DNA from: Latrodectus hesperus
Lineage: Eukaryota; Arthropoda; Arachnida; Araneae; Theridiidae
NCBI GenBank assembly: GCA_037975125.1
Contig: JAJQOW010000211.1
Span: forward strand, 1 to 64,000
Direction: 5' to 3'
DNA length: 64,000 nt
The notes beneath the pieces were generated by a model, which saw nothing but the letters and a program-made list of their open reading frames with translations, did not search any database and was not told the DNA's origin. This document shows positions 57,628 to 64,000 of the stretch, in pieces. Each line of letters opens with the position of its first letter. Positions within the stretch are counted from its first letter, which is position 1. The position numbers were made by a program, and so were the translations under genes.

Positions 57628-57655
57628 TGATGTTATTTAAACATAAAAAGCTAAT

Positions 57656-57681
57656 GAGAGAGAGAGAGAGAGAGAGAGAGA
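57656..57681. repeat. (GA)13 microsatellite
   Basis: 26 bp of GA repeats where A, B and D1 have only a few units ('gaagagagagaggg', 'gaatgagagagagg', 'gaagagagagagagag'). Confidence 0.9.
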
Positions 57682-58682
57682 ATTAAGAAAAGGTTTTCGA
57701 CATCTGACTGGACCCGATGCTAAGAGACGAGGTCCACACTGAGTCGGTCTTCATACTGAACTGCATCAGCAGAGTGACACTGACTCTGAGAATCGTTCAA
57801 TGTTCTGAGGCGAGACCAGTGATTCTGAAAGTGGGAGGCCCCGCCCCCTGGTGTGTACTGCAGTGATTCTGGGGGGTAGTCATATTTACAGGTCATGTTG
57901 CTTCTTTTTTTTATTTTACCAGTAATACGCAAAATGCGTTTATTTAATGCAATCTTATAAGTAGAAAGAAATATGTAATGTATTTGTTCTTTAATTGCAT
58001 TGGGTATAGCTTAGTACTTTTTGCGATAGGATTTGGAATTCAGTCAACAAAATGTTTTTTCTTTTTGCTTGCATTGACCATTTCAGTGATGCTCAGAACT
58101 TATAATTACTTTAGAAAGATCGATTTAATCTGAAATTAAATAATATGAAAAGAGGAACATTTAAATTTAACATAATGAAAATCAAAATAAATTTTCTTTT
58201 AGAAATTTGAATTAACATTTGTTTGTTTTGGCACTTTCATTTCGACTCCTTTACAATCACTTGTGTGAAGTGTTTACGAGAATTATTTTGCTTGGAATAT
58301 TTAAGGATTCGTCAGCTTCCGGTTTCTTAATTATCAGGGAGGAGGGGAAACCTGTTGAGAGAGGCCCCTTTCTCTCAGAATTGAGAGGAAGTGTTTCGAT
58401 TCAAGGCCTTTATTTGAGGTGGAGAGAAGATTCTCCCATCTTGGTTGTTAGCTTTGCTTCACACCGCGGACCACTTCATCAGAAGGGCCGGTGGCTACTC
58501 AAACTCATTTCATTGTAACACCTGTCTCAATATCAAAATTTCCTGATTTTATTGTTTTCCGAACTCAAAAGATGCCTTTCTCTGACCGTAACAGTGATCA
58601 TCTGAATCCTTCACCATTCAAAGTTTGAAGTTTTTGAGTGTTATACAGTAAACTTTTTTAACATCTTTTAACATTTTTTAAA
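57682..58682. other. Remainder of D2, no gene
   Basis: 57700-57890 is the GC-richer repeat. 57900-58335 matches 37925-38390. The 99-codon frame 58219-58518 runs from the old sequence into the insertion and is not credible as a gene. Confidence 0.45.
58336..58598. repeat. 263-bp insertion relative to D1, class unknown
   Basis: D1 reads 'cttaattatcatctgaatcc' without a break, whereas D2 has this segment between 'ttaattatc' and 'catctgaatcc'. An ATC is repeated at the edges, so any target duplication is at most 3-4 bp. The insert is GC-richer than its surroundings, begins AGGGAGGAGGGGAAACC and contains 'tctctcagaattgagagga' (a small inverted repeat). No B box or coding text was recognised. Confidence 0.7.
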
Positions 58683-59120
58683 CATCTTTTAAGACATCGA
58701 CCTTTTCTTAAAATGTATTCGTAGCATCATTCATTACGGAATTTCATTCTGTCATCGATTGTCAAGAGTGAATTCGTTTCGGGAGTCCATCGGTGAACCT
58801 TGCAAAGGACAACTGACTTCACTGAAATAACTGAACACCAACCGAGGAGGTGTAGAAAAAATTTCGCCACGTCTCTACTTCAATATTCAAATTGTATGTG
58901 GATTGCAATAAAGTCCACGCTTCGAAAATCATTGATAGGAGAATCAAAATTCATTCATCCAAAGTTATCGCGTACTCTTACACAATGAAAAAAATACTGA
59001 TTATTCTAAGGAAACGTTTTCCTCTTTTTCCCCTTCGAACATCGAAGTAACTAAAAACGTACAAAGGTAAATGACCTTATTTTCTTTTGAATCATTCTGT
59101 AAAGAAAGCGGTCTGCTGTA

Positions 59121-59192
59121 GCGTCGGTGGTATAACGGTTAGCATAGCTGCCTTCCAAGCAGTTGACCCGGGTTCGACTCCCGGCCGACGCA
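59121..59192 (+). tRNA. tRNA-Gly-UCC: tRNA-Gly (anticodon UCC)
   Basis: Identical to the majority copy. Terminator T6 at 59199-59204. Upstream box GACCTTATT, one insertion or change from the usual GACCTACTT, 48 bp before the gene. Partner of 15273. Confidence 0.96.
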
Positions 59193-59204
59193 GATAACTT
59201 TTTT

Positions 59205-61142
59205 CCTTACGTATTTTTTTTACCTCGTTAAACGATTTTTAATTAAAAAATAATGAATGTACATTAATTTAATATATCATTAACGATAAAAATTATTATG
59301 TTTTCTAGAGTGTTTCATTTTATTCGTCACAAATATATACAATTATTTTGTTAATCAGAATTTTTAACTACTTTGCAAAGGTTGACTACAGAGAAGGCAA
59401 CTCTAAATATAATGAAAAATAAACACTAAAAATTTTTTTTTCCTAATAACTATTAAAAAATTGATGGTTTGATGTTTTACTTTTTGTATATTCGTATTCA
59501 ATTTTGTGTTTGTAACAATTTAAATTCAAGCATGCTAAGGCGTTTATGTAAACTATATCCTTCGTAATTTTGTTATGGTTCTATTGTTTTAATGCTAGTT
59601 TGAATTCCGGCTTAACCGAGTCTTCATCGTGTCGCTAAAGGTGGCTTGCGCATGTTAAATAGGGGGTGGTCTCAATGTCCTTCAAGTGAGTGATACCTCT
59701 GTGGTTGGCAAGCCAAGTATTGGAGGTCTTCTGCTTGGTTCCAGTTTTAACATTGCGAAAACCCCACTCGGCTGCTTCTATCTAACTGATAGAGCCGAAC
59801 TCACATCTATGCATAGGGTAGCATGAATCTGCAGCAACAATGTTCTTTCCTGTCGAACAAACACAACTTTGCAAGTGAGCTCCGGACTATCTTAAGGTTA
59901 ACGGGCTTGTGGAAAACTCCCCTGTCAGCAGGCGCCTCACGATTTTTAACGACACCTGTGCCACATGCACAGCGGAGCCGGCGAGCCCCCAGACTGTGCC
60001 TTTACGTTATTAGGGTTTGGAATTCTCGTCCATCACCGAGTGCCTCTTCATTCTGAACAACAGTCAGGCGACGAGGTCACACCAGAGCTGGTACCCTGCA
60101 CTCCATATCCACACCACACCAGCGGAAGGTCCTTGGACATCGCACACTAACGTGATCACGCCGCCAATCCACGGAGCTCCAGCGACTCAGTGACGGTGGA
60201 GCGTGGAGTGGTCACCCACCCAATCACTCCCCTCGGTCAATGATGCTTCACTTTGCTAATCTTAACGGGAAGCTGCTGAGCGGAGGTGAGTCCACCTCAA
60301 AGAAATTTTAAATCAAGAGAAGAGTTTGGCGTGAGAATTACGGCGATGGATGATTGCTACACGTTTTCCACCGCCTATTTTAGAGCCCATAAATTGTGCA
60401 GAGCTCCTCTTCACATCTCACCTGATCACTTGTCGAGATCAACCCATGAGGTGACACTTCAGATGTCGATCACAACAAACCAATGACGACATAAATTCAC
60501 TGACTTTCTAGGGGATCTAATGTCCCGGGTGCTACTCGCAGAGAAGCGGTAGGCAGTTACAGTGACAAACAAGATTCACGAGCATTTCACTTTTATTTTG
60601 ATAGAAATTTTGCTTAGAAATAAATACTTTAAATTAATGATAATTATGCCATATTTAGAGTCTTTGAATTTTGATTTTGAAATTGAAAAAATTGAATTTG
60701 AATTTGAAAAGAATACGGATTTTGTTAAAAAAATACGAATTTTGTTAAGAAAGTTAAACAAGTTACAATACAGCTTTTCTTTTAAAACTTATGAAAAAGT
60801 TAATCTTGTCCGATTAGTTTTAGAATGGGAAGGAAGCCTGTACTTGATGACAGATTGTTTCCAATTTCAAAAATTAATTATAACTGTGAAAAATTACGAT
60901 TGCTACGAAAACATTAACAGTGAGAGTCAGCAATGATGCAATAGAGTGAAGGAAAAATAAAGCTTGAAGGAACGAAGACAGAAAAAAATAGAAAAATATT
61001 GCTTAAAATTTGATTCAAATGATAGACGTCAGCTCTAGAAAAAAATTGAGTGTAGAAGTTAACCAGAGTCCCACGCAAATATGGTATAAAATTCCAAGTA
61101 AAAAACTTTCTACGAAATGGTTAAACTTTTAGAACAAAACAG

Positions 61143-61143
<1 letters not shown>
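59205..61143. other. Duplicated noncoding sequence, no identified gene
   Basis: Counterpart of 15358-17326. The 124-codon frame 60562-60936 exists because of a small deletion near 60729 that joins two frames separate in A and B. Its composition (Lys, Ile, Phe, Leu) and the instability between copies argue against coding. Confidence 0.4.

Positions 61144-61218
<75 letters not shown>
61144..61218. repeat. (TA)n microsatellite
   Basis: About 75 bp. The shortest of the three paralogous tracts. Confidence 0.95.
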
Positions 61219-61220
<2 letters not shown>

Positions 61221-61906
61221 AGTTGATAAATTCGGTTAGATCTTGTGTAACATTTATAATTTAGTTCCGAGAAGATATTTTCAAAACACAAGAAGCGCAC
61301 TTTAAATATGACCTACTATTACATTTTTAACTACTGGTTTCAGTGTCATCTTAGACGAGCGCTGCGACTCTGCTCTTCAGAACGGAAGGTCGCTGGTTAG
61401 ATACCTGCAACGGCGAGGTCAATGTTGTGTTTCTGATTTCTGCAAGTACTTCAGTCAAGTTGGGTACATGATAGTTTTTTTGGGTTTTTTCTACTGTGAC
61501 ATAGGGATAAAGCCTACTATCCGAGGACAGTTCACCTGGAAGACAAGTACATGATGACAAGTATATACGAAAAAAAGGCCTTCGGCTGTTAAACAGACCA
61601 CAACGTGGTGCCAAAATTTGCTAGTTGTAAACTTTCAAACATAAAATTAAAATTTATTTTGACTTGATACATAATCGAAGAAATGTCCGATTTTTGTATT
61701 TAGTTATTTCCAAATGCAATACAAGCTCTGATTTTTTTAACAGATATTTTACTTTATATCAAAAGCTTATATATATATTCTGAGTGGAACACCGTCCCAC
61801 CCGATGGTATGCGATGCGTAAAAGTCGTTGCGTAATCCAGTCAAGAGATGCATTACAAGGCCGAAGCCAAGGTTCAGGTGGTCGCAAAGGTCAAATGACC
61901 GAAAGG
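61219..61906. other. Duplicated noncoding sequence, no identified gene
   Basis: Counterpart of 17425-18114. Ends abruptly at the mariner fragment. Confidence 0.5.
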
Positions 61907-62556
61907 CCAGTCGGGGTCGTTTCCTCAAAGAAGAACGGGCCCAGAACAAATGTAGCTGTAATGCCGCACCACGCAGTCACTTTGGCGTCAAATAATGGTA
62001 CTGGCGCCACAGCATGAGGATTCGTCTCTCCCCAGTGCACACAATTCTTTGTGTTAATGCTGCCATTTAAGGTGAAATGCGCCTCGTCCGTCCACAGTAT
62101 GCGAAGTGGCCAGTCGTTATCCGCATCATATCGTAACAAAAATGCATTTGCGAAGTCCAGACGTTGTTGTGGGTCACCCGGCTCCAACATCTGGACGCGC
62201 TGGAACCGATAGGGAAACATGTGAAGTACCGAGCGCAAGAGCTTGCGGACCGTTGAGTTCGGAATATCCAACACGCGCGCTATGCCTCTTGCGGTTTCTG
62301 TGTGTCCTGGAGTCACTGTATGGTGCACTTCCATGACAACGTCCTCAGAAACAGTTGGCCGTCCGGAGCGCTGTTTGTCACAGGTGCAGCCTGTATATTC
62401 GAAATTCCGCACTAAATCACGCAGAGCTTGCAGAGTACATGGGCCGCGTCGTTGTCGATGATTGCGGCGATACACACGCAAGGCTTCCGCAGCGTTCATC
62501 CCATTTTGGTAATAGAGTTTGATCAATTCACCGCGAATTTTCCTAGGAAGACTCAT
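61891..62556 (-). pseudogene. mariner-type transposase with DUF4817-like head, C-terminally truncated
   Basis: A 221-codon frame, the last five codons read from foreign sequence past the junction. Residues 1-60 (IRGELIKLYYQNGMNAAEAL, TLQALRDLVRNFEYTGC) are the DUF4817-like helix-turn-helix head. RSGRPTVSEDV at 63-73 is the GRPR-like linker, and residues 90-140 (GIARVLDIPNSTVRKLL, DPQQRLDFANAFLL) are the second HTH. RILWTDEAHFTLNGSINTKN at 152-171 contains the first catalytic Asp (D157). HWGETNPHAV and GITATFVLGPFFFE follow. The second and third catalytic Asp are missing. No stop or frameshift occurs in the retained part, so the copy is fairly young. Confidence 0.9.
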
Positions 62557-63024
62557 ATAGTCGGCATGTGCGAGTTCCCGAATGACGACTTCGCATACCC
62601 GCTTGGTATTTTATAGGTTTTCTACGCTGAATATCTGGCGACCGGCGTTCTGTGATTGGTTTCTTGACTCTGTCACATGCAAATTTATTGCGTGCGCCCA
62701 GATCGTGTTTTATTGGCTGGTTTTCAGAACTCTTTTTTGTGTTTGCAGAACACGTCCGTTTTTAGACATATCGGTACCGTTTCAACGCTATTTAGGGTTT
62801 TCGCATGTGCTGAACATTTTGCGATGGTAAAAAGTAGACGTTGCCATTCGAAAATTTCGAGTTTCTGTCACTATAACTGCAACCGCGAGGGCCACTGTGT
62901 TGCCATTCACAGAATCTCGAGCGCATATCTCAAAAGAACTATATTTGAAATATCATCTTGATCGGTTAAATAGAATGAACGCTAGAAGTGCAGATGTTGG
63001 CAAAGTTTTTTTATAATCACCCTG
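61907..63024 (-). mobile_element. 5' portion of a mariner-type transposon at a block junction
   Basis: The right end (5' in element sense) has CAGGGTGATTATAAAAA as terminal repeat on the minus strand, next to a TA target (63025-63026). The empty site is visible at 34926-34930, where 'agtatattcccgc' has no insert. Inside are a 5' leader of about 470 bp and the first 216 codons of a transposase. The left end is not a terminal repeat: at 61906 the element is cut in mid-gene and fused to block C sequence. The element must once have lain in a D-type unit and was then joined to C by a deletion or recombination. Confidence 0.88.
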
Positions 63025-63363
63025 TATATTCCCGCATCTCTCGTTAGAGAATTTTAGCTATCCAGTGGTCAACCATTGCGAGTAAAATGTTTATGAATCA
63101 ACAAAAGATCAGGAGCACTAGGCTGTGAAACTGATGATTGAAAAAATATAAAGATCAGTATTGATTATTCTAATATTAAAATATATTCATAGATAGTGAA
63201 AGGATTTTAAAAAATTCCGTCCTCATCACTTGTTTTATTTTTTTTCTGTAATTTGCAATTCTTTCTTTGTTTCTCTTTCGAAGTGAGATGCTAGTGTGAA
63301 AGTTGTTGCGGAGAATGACCTACTTCTATTCGTTTCTTGTGTAGAAAAAGAGATTTTGCTGAA

Positions 63364-63435
63364 GCGTCGGTGGTATAACGGTTAGTATAGCTGCCTTCCA
63401 AGCAGTTGACCCGAGTTCGACTCCCGGCCGACGCA
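63364..63435 (+). tRNA. tRNA-Gly-UCC: tRNA-Gly (UCC) with two changes
   Basis: 70 of 72 bases match. The D-arm has T for C (GTTAGTATAG), which by my numbering converts an A12-C23 mismatch into an A-U pair. The T-stem has A for G (CCGAG), which creates an A-C mismatch and also alters the B box (AGTTCGACTCC). Terminator T6 at 63444-63449. Upstream box GACCTACTT 47 bp before the gene. The anticodon is unchanged. The B-box change may weaken transcription. Confidence 0.88.
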
Positions 63436-63532
63436 GATTGCTATTTTTTCATATGTAATTTTATTTATATAAAGCAATTGTTTTTTAATTTGCAAGCAAT
63501 TCGTATTAAATGAAATATAATATCATATTTTT

Positions 63533-63599
63533 ATCATAGTATAAAACTATAATACAATATCATAGTATAAAACAAAAATTAATACATCATAGTATAAAA
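63533..63599. repeat. Three-copy tandem repeat private to D3
   Basis: ATCATAGTATAAAA occurs at 63533, 63559 and 63586, a 26-27-bp period with diverged spacers. D1 and D2 have no such repeat here. Confidence 0.85.
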
Positions 63600-64000
63600 A
63601 ATATATTTTGTAGTGTTTAAGTGTATTTAGTTCCCTGTCACATGATCTTTTTTCAGTGTGATTTTGATTTTGGTAAAACCTTTGACGGTGCTTTCTATTT
63701 TCCTGGAATTTCAGTGTTCTAACTGATTCAGAAAGAAAGATTATATGTTCTGATTTTAAATAGCATGAAAAAGTGAAGATTTTTCTATTAATATTACATG
63801 ACAATTTTTAATTTTTCAGAAACAATATTTAAGGTAAAGTTTATTTTTCATTAAAAAAAAACAAACAAATGTAAATTTTGCTTTAAAATTTGATAGTTCT
63901 GGTATAACCATTTGTACTAACTTAAACTCATTTCCGGAATATATTTAAATTTAAGTTCTGTCCAAATTACCCCTTAAAATAATCCCCGTTGAGCAACCAA

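Larger units (their letters stand above)
54318..58660 (+). repeat. Segmental duplication, block D2 (partner 34703-38410)
   Basis: Same order as D1: tRNA, unit body, tRNA, GC-richer repeat with SINE. Extra material relative to D1: a SINE-like insertion at about 55811-56110 and a 263-bp insertion at 58336-58598. The right edge runs into block C within a short AAC/TTTT-rich stretch (58650-58683). Confidence 0.9.
58683..61906 (+). repeat. Segmental duplication, block C (partner 14841-18114)
   Basis: Same order and orientation as 14841-18114, including a tRNA gene and the AT microsatellite. Relative to A it has small indels, for example an extra 'aggacaa' at 58806. It ends at 'aaatgaccgaaag', where the mariner fragment takes over. 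Confidence 0.92.
63025..64000 (+). repeat. Segmental duplication, block D3 (partner 34928-35849), cut by the window edge
   Basis: Matches D1 from 'tattcccgcatctctcg' to the right edge, including the tRNA gene. It continues beyond the window. Confidence 0.88.

Noticed and set aside
58219..58518. 99-codon frame across the D2 insertion edge
   Set aside because: It begins in old unit sequence and ends inside the private insertion, so it cannot be an ancestral gene.
61784..62961. Plus-strand frames of 62-94 codons
   Set aside because: Most are antisense shadows of the mariner transposase or lie in its 5' leader. None has recognisable content.

Overview
The window looks like nuclear DNA of an arthropod, and I would guess a spider. 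It is AT-rich, has no bacterial gene layout and no convincing host protein-coding gene, and is crowded with decayed transposons of types common in arthropods: piggyBac, mariner with a DUF4817-type head, two Tc1-like families, a Mutator-like element, a hAT/ZBED5-like tail, several non-LTR retrotransposon tails and tRNA-derived SINEs. The spider assignment is inference from the transposon style only.

The unifying feature is an array of nuclear tRNA-Gly(UCC) genes. I count fourteen full-length copies. Eleven are base-for-base identical over 72 nt, starting at 1590, 11432, 13455, 15273, 22679, 37011, 40154 (minus), 48140, 54880, 56925 and 59121. Two carry one or two changes (35265, 63364) and one is broken (45656). 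A diverged relative lies at 3907, and four fragments lie at 19821, 27281, 44439 and 52753. Each gene sits in a repeat unit of roughly 1.7-2.2 kb. A conserved AATGACCTACTT-like box lies 47-50 bp upstream of all thirteen plus-strand copies, and a Pol III T-run lies within about 20 bp downstream. The units have diverged strongly between copies while the tRNAs have not.

The units have been re-copied in larger blocks. Block A (16311-28922) is repeated as block B (40863-54317). Part of A, extended leftward (14841-18114), recurs as block C (58683-61906). Block D1 (34703-38410) recurs as D2 (54318-58660) and partly as D3 (63025 to the right edge). B, D2, C, a mariner fragment and D3 are joined end to end, so the right third is a mosaic of sequence from further left. 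An older, more diverged duplication links about 7.0-8.7 kb with about 29.5-31.8 kb.

Layout: 1-3.9 kb, AT-rich sequence, first tRNA and a transposase scrap. 4-9.3 kb, mariner relic, an internally deleted LINE-derived element with target duplications, a cluster of hairpins and a second minus-strand copy of that element. 9.7-11.2 kb, a TTAA-flanked internally deleted piggyBac element. 11.4-16 kb, three tRNA units. 16.3-28.9 kb, block A with LINE, hAT and Tc1 relics. 29.2-34.7 kb, a long AT microsatellite, a LINE tail and a Mutator-like pseudogene. 34.7-40.9 kb, block D1, a large hairpin and the inverted tRNA unit. 40.9-64 kb, the re-copied mosaic.

I see no rRNA, CRISPR array, operon or intact enzyme gene. 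The most interesting system is the tRNA-Gly(UCC) array: eleven identical tRNAs in diverged units with a shared upstream box. The next most interesting are the chimeric LINE-derived element and the hairpins, one of which replaced a tRNA-bearing segment.
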